Part shown: positions 41,866 to 50,610 of the stretch, piece after piece
Numbering within the stretch: the first letter of the stretch is position 1
Layout: each line of letters starts with the position of its first letter
NCBI RefSeq assembly: GCF_038003045.1
Contig: NZ_JBBOOK010000001.1
Location: 2,666,001 to 2,730,000, forward strand
Length of the DNA stretch: 64,000 nt
Direction of reading: 5' to 3'
From: Sporosarcina sp. FSL W7-1349
GTDB lineage: Bacteria > Bacillota > Bacilli > Bacillales_A > Planococcaceae
Translations under genes and position numbers: made by a program
Notes under the pieces: model-generated
What the model was told of the DNA's origin: nothing
Databases searched by the model: none
The model's input: only the letters and a program-made list of their open reading frames with translations

Positions 41866-42693
41866 ATGAAGGAAACTATTTTGGATACATTAAAAAATCT
41901 GAATTTTACCGAATATGAAGCGAAAGCCTATCTTACCCTATTGGAAGAATCACCATTAACCGGTTATGCAGTAGCCAAAAATTCCGGAGTTCCGCGTTCC
42001 AGAATATATGAAGTGCTGGACAGTCTTGTCATGCGCGGAGATATTCTGGTGAGTCTCGGAAATACGCCACAGTATACGCCCGTCCCTGCCAAAGAGTTGA
42101 TTAAAAATCGCCGAATAAGAGCGGAAGAGAATTTTGAACTGGCGGAAAAATCATTAGCGGAATTCGAAAGTTCCACAAATGACCGTGAAAATATCTGGAA
42201 TATCATGGGACGTAATGAAATACTCGATAAAGTAAAAACATGTATAGCAGCTGCTAAAAAAAGAATTCTCTTAGAAATTTGGAAAGAGGAATACGAGGAA
42301 CTGGAGCCTGAACTTAGGCAGGCCGCAAATCGAGGGGTCCATGTAATCATTATTGCGTACGGAGAAATCGTCTCCGATTTTGCTACTGTTTACTTGCATT
42401 ATATGGGTCATGAAATTACAGAAGAATATGGCGGCCAATGGCTTGTTTTTAGTGGGGATGATTCAGAAGTAGTTGCGGGGATTGTCTCACTGGGGAAAGA
42501 TAGCCGCGCAGCATGGACCATGCATGTCGGTTTGGTCATGCCCATTACAGAAGTCATGATTCATGATTTGTATCTCATGGAAATCATGGAGAAACATCGA
42601 GAGCTCTTGGAAGAAAGTTTTGGGAAGAACCTCATCCATTTACGTCGTAAATTTTCGATCCATCCTGATTTTAAAAAGCATTATGTGAAATAG
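41866..42693 (+). CDS. TrmB-family transcriptional regulator
   Basis: 275 residues. N-terminal winged helix (NFTEYEAKAYLTLLEESPLTGYAVAK and GVPRSRIYEVLDSLVMRG), a short coiled region, and a C-terminal effector domain with phospholipase-D-like fold (RILLEIWKEEY...). TrmB proteins usually sense sugars in archaea, but many bacterial ones regulate an adjacent transporter. ATG 41866 follows AGGAGG. Confidence 0.87.
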   Translation: MKETILDTLKNLNFTEYEAKAYLTLLEESPLTGYAVAKNSGVPRSRIYEVLDSLVMRGDILVSLGNTPQYTPVPAKELIKNRRIRAEENFELAEKSLAEFESSTNDRENIWNIMGRNEILDKVKTCIAAAKKRILLEIWKEEYEELEPELRQAANRGVHVIIIAYGEIVSDFATVYLHYMGHEITEEYGGQWLVFSGDDSEVVAGIVSLGKDSRAAWTMHVGLVMPITEVMIHDLYLMEIMEKHRELLEESFGKNLIHLRRKFSIHPDFKKHYVK

Positions 42694-42706
42694 ATTTTGA
42701 CGAAAG

Positions 42707-42736
42707 GACTAGGACAGTTCTGAACTGTCCCAGTAC
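42707..42736. terminator. Terminator between trmB and the YdhR gene
   Basis: GGACAGTT-CTG-AACTGTCC with flanking imperfect pairs forms a stem of 8 bp or more between the two convergent genes. Confidence 0.65.
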
Positions 42737-42743
42737 CTTTTGA

Positions 42744-43049
42744 TTACTTTATCGGTCCTTTATTAATAGCAGTAAGCTTAGAATTAACGTCAAATATCTT
42801 TGCGTTGATGTCCGTAACTCCAAAGCCCGCTAATCTTTTAGCGTGCATTTCTAGATATTTTCCAGCTGTTTCTTTTGTTTCGAAACTGTAAATCCCGCCA
42901 GCTTCTTTTGTTTCGGGGTTCTCTGTCCAAATCTTCCATATGAACCCCTCTTCTTCGTTGATGCTTTTTGCTAAATCAGTAAACGCCTCCGCCATTTCAT
43001 CTCCGAATGGTCCATCCATTTTAAAATCCACTTGTAATACGTATGCCAT
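42744..43049 (-). CDS. YdhR-type putative mono-oxygenase
   Basis: 101 residues of the small ferredoxin-like dimeric alpha+beta barrel family of E. coli YdhR: YVLQVDFKMDGPFG at the start, EEGFIWKIWTENPETKEAGGIYSFE in the middle. Enzymatic role unproven; relatives are thought to act on aromatic or polyketide-like compounds. The ATG at 43049 is 7 bases from AAGGAG; the one two codons earlier is too close. Last gene of the TetR-linked cluster. Confidence 0.85.
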   Translation of the reverse strand: MAYVLQVDFKMDGPFGDEMAEAFTDLAKSINEEEGFIWKIWTENPETKEAGGIYSFETKETAGKYLEMHAKRLAGFGVTDINAKIFDVNSKLTAINKGPIK

Positions 43050-43065
43050 ATTCATTCTCCTTTGT

Positions 43066-43995
43066 TTAATTAGTAGTTGTAAAATAGAATTCCCCTAGAA
43101 TTTCCTTTGCCTGATAACGGTCTGGTGAAAGCTCTTTTTCAATAAAAGCATGAACTTCTAATTGTTCAACGTCGTACATGACTTCAATTTCTTTGGAAAA
43201 TAGCAGTTTTTCTTTTTCAAGCAAACTGGAAAGAGACGGCTGTTGTTTTGGTTGAAGTTCTTCCAAATGTAAAACTTGTTTTAATCCATCAACATAGTAT
43301 TCAAATGGGCGTCCCCCAACAATCTTCACACCTTTATTCTCCTCATTCATCATAATAATCGTAGGAAAACCTCTAGCCCCTAAGCTTCTTGTTAGCTCAA
43401 AATCTTTATTCAATAATTGTTGTCCGATTGGCTGTTCTGCTTCATGTACAGTGGCTTCTCCGTCAAGACCCAGTTTGTTTACGATTTCAATTAGAACGGA
43501 TTGGTCTGAAATATTTTGATTAAATGCGAAAAGTGCTTCCCTTGCGCGGCGTAAATAGACAAATGCTGTGGCATCGTCATGATTTTTTTGAATTACTTTA
43601 CATACACGAGAGGCCGGGTAAGAGGATTGAACTGGATTATCAATCATTAAAGTGCCATCAATCGGCATTCTTGAATATTCACCCACTTCTCTCCAATGTC
43701 CTGCAACATCAGCTGGTTTATAAATGCCGTTTGCAGGATCAATTGGTCCGTCATGCCACTTTTCCAGTAAGCCACCCATAACCGTATGAAAGTTAAAATA
43801 ATGACCATATTGCTCTAAAAAACGGCGGAGTGTCGGTTCAATGGCCCAGCAGTGGGAACAAATAGGATCCGTTACATAATAAAGATTCACCTTTTTTTCT
43901 GGTTGATTAAAATCAATGATCTCCATATCTTCTTCTCCAGCTACTCCGCATACACCCGTTTCTAAATCACAAATCATATTAAGATTATTCTTCAA
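43066..43995 (-). CDS. DsbA-family (FrnE/SpxH-like) protein
   Basis: 309 residues. A cysteine pair near the N-terminus (ICDLETGVCGVAG) precedes a DsbA fold with C46-S-H-C49 in YVTDPICSHCWAIEP, long helical insertion and GARGFPTI as cis-Pro loop. It resembles the cytoplasmic FrnE oxidoreductases and the ClpXP adaptor SpxH/YjbH. Start TTG 43995 lies 7 bases after GAGGGG; ATG codons further up have no site. Cytoplasmic; probably redox-related like its neighbours. Confidence 0.82.
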   Translation of the reverse strand: MKNNLNMICDLETGVCGVAGEEDMEIIDFNQPEKKVNLYYVTDPICSHCWAIEPTLRRFLEQYGHYFNFHTVMGGLLEKWHDGPIDPANGIYKPADVAGHWREVGEYSRMPIDGTLMIDNPVQSSYPASRVCKVIQKNHDDATAFVYLRRAREALFAFNQNISDQSVLIEIVNKLGLDGEATVHEAEQPIGQQLLNKDFELTRSLGARGFPTIIMMNEENKGVKIVGGRPFEYYVDGLKQVLHLEELQPKQQPSLSSLLEKEKLLFSKEIEVMYDVEQLEVHAFIEKELSPDRYQAKEILGEFYFTTTN

Positions 43996-44079
43996 TTTGT
44001 TTCCCCTCATTTCTATACAGTAAGCGAGGAAAAAGAAGCAATCTTCCTTTCTCTCGCTTTGGCACATTTATTGAAACTA

Positions 44080-44637
44080 TTATCTAATGGTTTTCAATGC
44101 AGTAGACCAAACGACGACTTCATTTAGCATCGTTTGAACGGTTTCTTCATGAAAAGGTGCCGGTTTAAAGGTGCGCATTTCTTCAAAATCAGTAAAAAGA
44201 CTGAGTGCTGGCTGAGTGCCTACTGTTGCCACTTTTGGTACAGTTAGAATCAGTCGCAAATTGTTAGCTGCTGTAACGCCAAGAGTTGAACCATAACTTA
44301 CAATTCCGGCGGCTTTATTATTCCACTCAACATATAGATAGTCGATCGCATCTTTTAACCCGGACGTAATGGCTTTGTTATATTCCGGAGTGACAAAAAC
44401 AAAGCCATCCAGTTCATTAATTTTTTGTGACCATTCCTTTGCTTCTGGTGCTTGATAATCCTGTGACATAATTGCAGGGATCGGTTCATTGAATTTTGGC
44501 AGATTGTATTCTTTAATATCCACCACCTCAAATTCGGCATTCGTTCTCTGATCCGCAATGGATTTCACCCATTCTGCAACTTGAACGTTTACTCGAGAAT
44601 CACGAGTACTCCCTGTAATAATACCAATTTTAATCAT
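44080..44637 (-). CDS. NADPH-dependent FMN reductase
   Basis: 185 residues with flavodoxin-like fold. IGIITGSTRDSRVNVQVAEW is the FMN loop and FVFVTPEYNKAITSGLKDAIDYL the hallmark of the NADPH-dependent FMN reductase / quinone reductase family. First gene of the minus-strand set with the DsbA and YdhR genes. ATG 44637 follows AGGAGG. Divergent from a TetR regulator, with a palindromic operator between. Confidence 0.9.
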   Translation of the reverse strand: MIKIGIITGSTRDSRVNVQVAEWVKSIADQRTNAEFEVVDIKEYNLPKFNEPIPAIMSQDYQAPEAKEWSQKINELDGFVFVTPEYNKAITSGLKDAIDYLYVEWNNKAAGIVSYGSTLGVTAANNLRLILTVPKVATVGTQPALSLFTDFEEMRTFKPAPFHEETVQTMLNEVVVWSTALKTIR

Positions 44638-44699
44638 TTGTATTCCTCCTGGTGTGATTTTTATTATGCGTGTACTGAAACAACGCCTTTAATTTGCTA

Positions 44700-44714
44700 T
44701 ACAATTGAATTGTA
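44700..44714. promoter_or_regulatory. Palindromic operator, TetR type
   Basis: TACAATT-G-AATTGTA is a perfect inverted repeat in the middle of the 173-base gap between the FMN reductase and the TetR gene. Confidence 0.6.
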
Positions 44715-44810
44715 GATCATAATGGATAGCATCAAAACCAATGCTTTATTAGATTTGTCGTTTATCCAACACATTGAGAAAATTGTCTAAAAAGTAGGAA
44801 GGAGATTTAC

Positions 44811-45389
44811 ATGACTCAACCAAAGACGGATCCCCGAATTCAACGTACCCGTAAGTTAATCATGGATTCTTTTATCGAACTTTCCGGGAAAAAAGAATTT
44901 AAGGAGATTACTGTTAAGGATATTACAGCTGAGGCTATGATCAATCGTGCCACTTTCTATTATCATTTTGAGGATATATACGATTTACTGGAAAAAGTGT
45001 TATCAGAAGTGCTGTTAGTAAATTTAGATTGTGATGACTACCGAAATAACGAGCTAGATGAAGAAACATTAGTCAACATTTTCACGGCGATCACAAATTT
45101 TCAAATGTCATTATCCAATCGTTGTCATAGAGGATACGAGGATACCATTGCTCGTATTATTCGAGAACAGCTCGAAATCATTTTTTACAAAATGTTGTTA
45201 TTCCAAAATAAAACTGAAGAAGATGAAGCTCTAAAAATTACTGCTGTCCTATTAAGCTGGGGGATTTACGGGACTTCTGTAGAATGGAGAAGAAACGGTA
45301 AGGAGATGCTGCCAGAAGACTTTATCAAATTGGCAATCCCTTCTATACTTTCCGGCATCGGTTTTGGGTCTACTGGCGAACAAATCTAA
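44811..45389 (+). CDS. TetR-family transcriptional regulator
   Basis: 192 residues. N-terminal helix-turn-helix (KEFKEITVKDITAEAMINRATFYYHFEDIYDLL) and a helical ligand domain with several cysteines (LDCDDYR, NRCHRGYED). It probably represses the divergent FMN reductase - DsbA - YdhR genes and itself; the ligand may be a quinone or electrophile, by analogy with the gene content. ATG 44811 follows AAGGAG. Confidence 0.9.
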   Translation: MTQPKTDPRIQRTRKLIMDSFIELSGKKEFKEITVKDITAEAMINRATFYYHFEDIYDLLEKVLSEVLLVNLDCDDYRNNELDEETLVNIFTAITNFQMSLSNRCHRGYEDTIARIIREQLEIIFYKMLLFQNKTEEDEALKITAVLLSWGIYGTSVEWRRNGKEMLPEDFIKLAIPSILSGIGFGSTGEQI

Positions 45390-45881
45390 TTGCTGGTATT
45401 TAATTATGAAAAAAGGCCACTTGCCAATATCCAGAAACTGAATGTTTTCAATAAGCCCCGTTAAGATTTAACAGTGACATAAATAAAGGGAAGAAAAACA
45501 CCTTGGGTCAAGGCATTTTTCTTCCCTTTATTTAATATAACTACCTGTTCCAATAAAATTTCCGGTCTTATATTCACCGGATACTAATTGGCCTATAATT
45601 GTTACAGGGTCGTACTTATCCTGCACTACTTTTAAATTGGACATCTTATGTTTCAGGTCCCCACATAGCATCGATTGCCAACAACCCGGCTGCTGTTTAT
45701 TGATAAAGGATCACATTAGACATCCAAAGTATGTAGAAAGAAGAAATGATGGCAGCTTATTTAAAGGAATTCTAAGGGCTTAGCCACCGATCGGATTAGG
45801 ATAGAAACGAAACATCAAACGCTGCAAGCAGCATAATACAAAGAATTGTATTTTTAAATACTTTGAAATTCATTATGAGGT
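45390..45881. other. Spacer with terminator and possible gene remnant
   Basis: AAATAAAGGGAAGAAAAA...TTTTTCTTCCCTTTATTT (about 45481-45534) is a long terminator stem. On the minus strand at about 45531-45660 an open stretch contains NLKVVQDKYDPVTIIGQL, which recalls the tail of FAD-linked oxidases, but there is no start or upstream part. Nothing else seen. Confidence 0.4.
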
Positions 45882-46595
45882 TCATTCATTTACTAACTCT
45901 TCTTGCTCTTCCTCCACAGAAACTTTCCCATTTATTTCGTTAGAAGATTCTTTTGCTTTTCTAATTTGGTTGTTGATCTCGCTGTCGATGCTTCGCATAC
46001 GCCCAGCAAGTTCGTTAATTTTCTTTGCCTTACTCTCTATTGATGTTCCACGTTCTAGGTCATATTCCATTTCATTTTTGAGTCGACGATGCGCATTTTC
46101 GATTGGCACCTTCACCTGTTTTAACGCACTAACTTGTTCAAGGGATTGGGCTGATTGAAGAAGAGATGTCAATTGCACATCTTCAGATTTTTCCTGTGTT
46201 TTAGTAGCAGCTTGTTGCTTTTCTTCTTGTTCACGCTGTTCTCTTTCTCGTTTCTGAGCTTCTATTGCTGCCATTTGTTCTTCGATTTCAGTAATTTGCT
46301 CATCGAATGCTCCCAGTTGCTCTTTAATCGTCGAAAGTTCTTCCCCAGCCTCTAATGTACGTTCAATTAAATTACTTTTTGCTTCTTGAACTTTTTGGAG
46401 TTTTTCCATTAAGCTTTCAATCATGTTGGCAGATCTTTCTTGCCAATTCCCTAGCCGCGCTCGTGCTTCATCGCTAATCATAATCGAATCTCTTTTGATA
46501 GGTTTTTCTGCATTCTCATCATTCACTTTTTGAATGATCTGGGGTGAATAAGTTTTGGTGAACGGACTTGCTTTCATTCCGTTATACACTTGCAT
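45882..46595 (-). CDS. Coiled-coil hypothetical protein
   Basis: 237 residues. A short N-terminus (MQVYNGMKASPFTKTYSPQ) and the motif IMISDEARARLGNW precede long coiled coils at about residues 55-150 and 180-225, the first rich in Glu, Gln and Lys repeats. No signal peptide or membrane segment. Start taken as ATG 46595, though its ribosome site (AAAGGA, about 12 bases off) is mediocre; an upstream frame stays open 16 codons. Family not recognised. Confidence 0.6.
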   Translation of the reverse strand: MQVYNGMKASPFTKTYSPQIIQKVNDENAEKPIKRDSIMISDEARARLGNWQERSANMIESLMEKLQKVQEAKSNLIERTLEAGEELSTIKEQLGAFDEQITEIEEQMAAIEAQKREREQREQEEKQQAATKTQEKSEDVQLTSLLQSAQSLEQVSALKQVKVPIENAHRRLKNEMEYDLERGTSIESKAKKINELAGRMRSIDSEINNQIRKAKESSNEINGKVSVEEEQEELVNE

Positions 46596-46964
46596 ATCCC
46601 AACGCCGTCCTTTCCAGCTTCTTACTTCTTCATATCGGCACATATTGGGTTTTCTTTAACGACAGTCTCCCACTTCAACACGAAGCTTAGGGGGGAGATG
46701 AAACGAATGATTGTTTCGTCGCTACGCTCCTGCGAAGCAGCCGCTACTATTGGCAAGTAAATTGGAAACTCGCCCTCACAATAATGTACGGGCGAGTTTC
46801 CTGTTCTTTCGTAAATCAAAACCTTTTATGTAGTTCCCCGATTTCCATAAACTTCCGAGTCAGGAAGGACCTTCTGCCATTTAGCCGCTAATTACTAAAA
46901 ATCATATGGTTGCCCAAGGAATTGCAGCAAGGGCTTTAAGACACATCGCGAATACTACTGCATG
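46596..46964. other. Spacer with a strong hairpin
   Basis: GGAAACTCGCCC...GGGCGAGTTTCC (46764-46801) is a 12-bp stem. A 20-codon plus-strand frame with a GGGGGGAG site at about 46689 ends just before it, but I cannot support it as a gene. Confidence 0.4.
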
Positions 46965-47810
46965 TTATTGTTGTTTTGCCGTAACACTAGATAGGAATTC
47001 TCTAACATGTTCTAAATATTTTTCATTCTCTTCAATATGCGGTGAGTGACCGCTGTTCTCAAACTTAATATACGTATTGTCAGGAATATTCTTTGCCAGC
47101 AAGTCAGAGGATTCAACCGGAGTAATCCAGTCATGGATCCCTACCGTGATGAGCACGGGAACTTTGATGGATTTAATATCCTCACTAATATCATATGTTT
47201 TTTTGTTTTCACTAAAGGCGTAATTATGGGTGGCATAATGATAATAAATCGAGTCAATTTTTTCTCTTGTTTTTTCTTCATCATATTCTACTGTATAAAG
47301 TGGCTGTATCTTGAAAAATGTATCCTTTAGTTCTTCATTTGTACGCACTTTCCCTTGGAACAGACGAACTAAATTATCCTCATTCAAGCCCTTTAAATTG
47401 GCTTCCAAAGCTCTATTGATCGAATCTTCACTTGAATTGTTGTTAGCTGCTGTATCTCTCAACATGACGCTAAGAACTTGGTCAGGATAACGGATCGCAT
47501 ATTCCAATGCCAAGAAACCGCCATAACTACCACCCAATATATGTATTTTATCAACGCCTACTTGTTTCCTAAGTTCATCAATATCTGCTGTCCACTGCTC
47601 ATGTGTATAAGGAGGAACATCTGCCGAACGCCCACTTCCTCTCATGTCTAAAAAGACGAGTCTAAAGTTTTTAGATAATGAGGAAAATGCTTTAATATCG
47701 CTTCGGCAATCTCCTAAACCAGGCGCCCCATGGATAAAGAAAATAGTTTCCGTGTTTTCTTCACCAAAAATTTCATAGTAGATTGAACATCCATTCACTT
47801 CTGTTATCAT
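46965..47810 (-). CDS. Alpha/beta hydrolase, proline iminopeptidase-like (second copy)
   Basis: 281 residues. Oxyanion HGAPGLGD, nucleophile Ser95 in GGSYGG, Asp in VGIHDWITP and His in NSGHSPHIEE, the S33 peptidase layout with a cap domain. It overlaps the preceding hydrolase gene by four bases (ATGA) and is clearly its paralog (FRLVFLDMRGSGRS versus YHVTFIDLRGCGKS). In a peptide-uptake operon it probably removes N-terminal residues, perhaps proline, from imported peptides. Confidence 0.85.
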   Translation of the reverse strand: MITEVNGCSIYYEIFGEENTETIFFIHGAPGLGDCRSDIKAFSSLSKNFRLVFLDMRGSGRSADVPPYTHEQWTADIDELRKQVGVDKIHILGGSYGGFLALEYAIRYPDQVLSVMLRDTAANNNSSEDSINRALEANLKGLNEDNLVRLFQGKVRTNEELKDTFFKIQPLYTVEYDEEKTREKIDSIYYHYATHNYAFSENKKTYDISEDIKSIKVPVLITVGIHDWITPVESSDLLAKNIPDNTYIKFENSGHSPHIEENEKYLEHVREFLSSVTAKQQ

Positions 47811-48697
47811 AAAATCTCTCCTCCTATTACTTCGTATTTCTCTTTCCGGGCCTCAATGCGATTACTCAAAAACCTTCTTAATAATTCCAAATAAATTACC
47901 GACTGTTCACGAACTAAGGAATGGCCATAATCTTTAAAAAGGACGTATGCTGAACTTGGCATTAATTCATGAATTTGCTCACTATATAGAGGAGGGGTAA
48001 TCCAATCCTTCTCACCAGCAGTGATGAGAGCAGGCATGTTTAACCTTCCCAAAACGGGTTTCATATCGAAGTTTTTTAAATTCCGAAATGCTTCATTATG
48101 TGTTTGATAATGAAACATAATCTGGTTGAGCTTTTCCTCATCCCGTTCTTTATCGGCAGTGACCATATATAACGGTTGAATCCCCGCGTACAAATAACGG
48201 AAGTCCTCGTTGTTCATTACTTCCCCTTGAAATAGTCTTTCCAGTTCTTTGTCTGACAAGTGACACCGATCACTCTGTTTCGCATTTTCAATGGCTTTCA
48301 AATCGTTCGTTCCATCCGGGCAAGTTACGTTTAAGGCTATATGCGAGACATTTTCAGGATACTTCGCGGCATACTCCTGTACTAAAAATCCTCCATACGA
48401 AGAACCGTGGAGCGCAAATTTTGTGAAACCCAGTGTTTTTCGAAGCGTCTCAATATCCTCAACCCACTGGGCATGGGTAAAGGGCGGCGTATCCGAAGAT
48501 TTGCCGCATCCACGTAAATCAATGAACGTCACATGATACTGATCGGCTAAAGGTGCAAAGGTGACTTGATCTGCACGAGAATCCCCTAATCCAGGACCCC
48601 CATGCAGGAAAATGATCTTTTCCTTATTGGATGTACCCATTTGGGTTACGTACAAAGATGCTCCATTTATATTTATATGCTCCGATTGAACTTGCAT
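47807..48697 (-). CDS. Alpha/beta hydrolase, proline iminopeptidase-like (first copy)
   Basis: 296 residues. HGGPGLGD oxyanion motif, nucleophile Ser100 in HGSSYGG, Asp in AGEKDWITPP, His in KDYGHSLVRE. ATG 48697 follows GGGAGGG and nearly touches the permease stop. Same S33-like family as the next gene, so two tandem paralogs end this operon. Cytoplasmic. Confidence 0.85.
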   Translation of the reverse strand: MQVQSEHININGASLYVTQMGTSNKEKIIFLHGGPGLGDSRADQVTFAPLADQYHVTFIDLRGCGKSSDTPPFTHAQWVEDIETLRKTLGFTKFALHGSSYGGFLVQEYAAKYPENVSHIALNVTCPDGTNDLKAIENAKQSDRCHLSDKELERLFQGEVMNNEDFRYLYAGIQPLYMVTADKERDEEKLNQIMFHYQTHNEAFRNLKNFDMKPVLGRLNMPALITAGEKDWITPPLYSEQIHELMPSSAYVLFKDYGHSLVREQSVIYLELLRRFLSNRIEARKEKYEVIGGEIL

Positions 48698-48698
48698 T

Positions 48699-49595
48699 TT
48701 AATTCCCTCCCGTATGCTTTGGATCCAAGGCATCTCGCAAGCCATCACCCAAGAAGTTATATGCTAGTACAACTAACGCAATGGCTATGCCAGGCAAAAT
48801 TCCGAGCATCGGAGTTGTCCAAATATATTGTTGAGCATTTTGCAGCATATTGCCCCACGTAGCAGTAGGCGGCTGAATGCCTAACCCTAAATAGCTGATA
48901 GCACTTTCAGTTAGAATCGCCCATGCAATCCCAAGCGTACTTGACACTATAATAGACGGAATGATTTGAGGCATTATATGCTTTACCAAAGTTCGGATGG
49001 AGGAAGACCCGAGTGCTTCGGATGCTTCTACAAACTCGCTTTTTCTCCATTTCAATGTTTCCCCGTAGACAACCCGCGCAATTTCCATCCATGATGTAAA
49101 GGCAATCACCAAGACTACCATCATGGGACTCTTTCCAAATACAGTAAGTGCTACAAGAGCTAAAAAGAAGTTAGGAATTGAGAGCATTGCCTCCGTAAAG
49201 CGCATTAAAATTACATCTACCCATTTGCCATAGTACCCGGCAAGCATTCCAACGAGGCCGCCAATCAATATGGTAAAAGCCATCGCCCCGAAACCGACTA
49301 AAAGTGTAATTTGTCCCCCCTTCATCATGCGGGCCAATACATCTCTTCCCAGATCATCCGTGCCTAATGGGTGGGCGCTGCTTATTCCCTGTAACATATT
49401 GGCCGGACTTGTGGCATCCGGGTTTACGGTCCAAACAAATGGACCTACAAACACAAGAATATGGGTGACTATTAAAAATACTAAAGCCGCCATTGCTGCT
49501 TTATTCTTTTTTATTCGTCCCCATGCGTTAATCTTTTTCGGTTTCACCTGACTACTTGGAAGACCCACTGTATCATTGGTTGTCGTAATGGACAT
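48699..49595 (-). CDS. Peptide ABC transporter permease, DppC/OppC type
   Basis: 298 residues. N-terminal OppC segment (INAWGRIKKNKAAMAALVFL), the GTDDLGRDVLARMMKGG loop and the inner-membrane EAA motif EASEALGSSSIRTLVKHIMPQI. Forms the channel with the DppB-type protein. ATG 49595, 22 bases after dppB, follows GGGAGGG. Confidence 0.92.
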   Translation of the reverse strand: MSITTTNDTVGLPSSQVKPKKINAWGRIKKNKAAMAALVFLIVTHILVFVGPFVWTVNPDATSPANMLQGISSAHPLGTDDLGRDVLARMMKGGQITLLVGFGAMAFTILIGGLVGMLAGYYGKWVDVILMRFTEAMLSIPNFFLALVALTVFGKSPMMVVLVIAFTSWMEIARVVYGETLKWRKSEFVEASEALGSSSIRTLVKHIMPQIIPSIIVSSTLGIAWAILTESAISYLGLGIQPPTATWGNMLQNAQQYIWTTPMLGILPGIAIALVVLAYNFLGDGLRDALDPKHTGGN

Positions 49596-49617
49596 TTTGC
49601 ATCCCTCCCTACGCTCT

Positions 49618-50553
49618 TTAATAGGCTTTCATTCTTGGGTCCAGCTTGGAATAGATTATGTCAACGACAAAATTCGAAATAATAACTAGGATTGTGACAA
49701 AAACAGTAACACCCATGACCAAGTTATAGTCCCGCCCTTGTGAAGCTTCAACAATTAAGCGCCCCATTCCGGGCCATCCAAATACCGTTTCTACAATGAC
49801 AGCGCCGCCAAGGAGGCGAGGAATCAAAACCCCAATTATCGACACGACTGGAATTAGCGCATTTTTTAAAGCATGATAATAAATCACTTTTTTCTCCTTG
49901 GCTCCCTTAGCTCTTGCAGTTCGTACATAGTTTTGATTGATTACTTCTAACATAGAGGAGCGGGTGAAGCGCACAATTGTAGGCAGGGTGCTTGCAGATA
50001 ATATAACAACTGGCATAAGCATACTTTTGAATTTATCGGCAAACGAGGCATCTCCTACTCCCGACGAAGGGAGCCATTGCAGTTCTACAGAAAAAAGCAA
50101 AATAAACATAATTGCCATCCAAAATGAAGGAATAGAAAGACCCGCTACACTTCCAAAATTGATAAGATGGTCTTGCCATTTGTTTCTTCGGATCGCTGAC
50201 AAAACACCTAACAAAATCCCCAAAACGGTAGAAACAATAAGTGTTACTGCGGTCAACTGAAAAGTGTAGGGAAAACGCTCCTGTATTCGTTCTATGACGG
50301 GCTGACCACTGGAAAGTGATATACCCAGGTCTCCAGACAGGGCAGAGAATAACCAATCCTTATAACGAATAATTACCGGTTCGTTTAAGCCCAATTGCTC
50401 AGCGATAGCTGCACGCTCTTCTGCCGTAGCATCCATGCGCATCATAGAAGATGGTCCACCAGGAGCTAAATTCATAATAAAAAATGTAATGACTGTAACG
50501 ATGAAGATGAGAATGATACTCTGAAAAAGTCGTTTTGCAATGAATTGTGTCAT
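49618..50553 (-). CDS. Peptide ABC transporter permease, DppB/OppB type
   Basis: 311 residues. Typical start IAKRLFQSIILIFIVTVITFF, then RYKDWLFSALSGDLGISLSSG, and the EAA-loop RTARAKGAKEKKVIYYHALKNALIP. Partner of the DppC-type permease. ATG 50553 follows AAGGAGG. Confidence 0.92.
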   Translation of the reverse strand: MTQFIAKRLFQSIILIFIVTVITFFIMNLAPGGPSSMMRMDATAEERAAIAEQLGLNEPVIIRYKDWLFSALSGDLGISLSSGQPVIERIQERFPYTFQLTAVTLIVSTVLGILLGVLSAIRRNKWQDHLINFGSVAGLSIPSFWMAIMFILLFSVELQWLPSSGVGDASFADKFKSMLMPVVILSASTLPTIVRFTRSSMLEVINQNYVRTARAKGAKEKKVIYYHALKNALIPVVSIIGVLIPRLLGGAVIVETVFGWPGMGRLIVEASQGRDYNLVMGVTVFVTILVIISNFVVDIIYSKLDPRMKAY

Positions 50554-50610
50554 AACCTACACCTCCTTGTAAAAGAGGGATAAAGAGTGAGTCTTTATCC
50601 CCCAGCCGAA

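Noticed and set aside
46689..46755. 20-codon plus-strand frame with GGGGGGAG site ending before a hairpin
   Set aside because: Too short and without recognisable features; mentioned only as spacer content.
46622..46819. 65-codon minus-strand frame
   Set aside because: No start signal, and it crosses a strong hairpin; composition is not coding-like.
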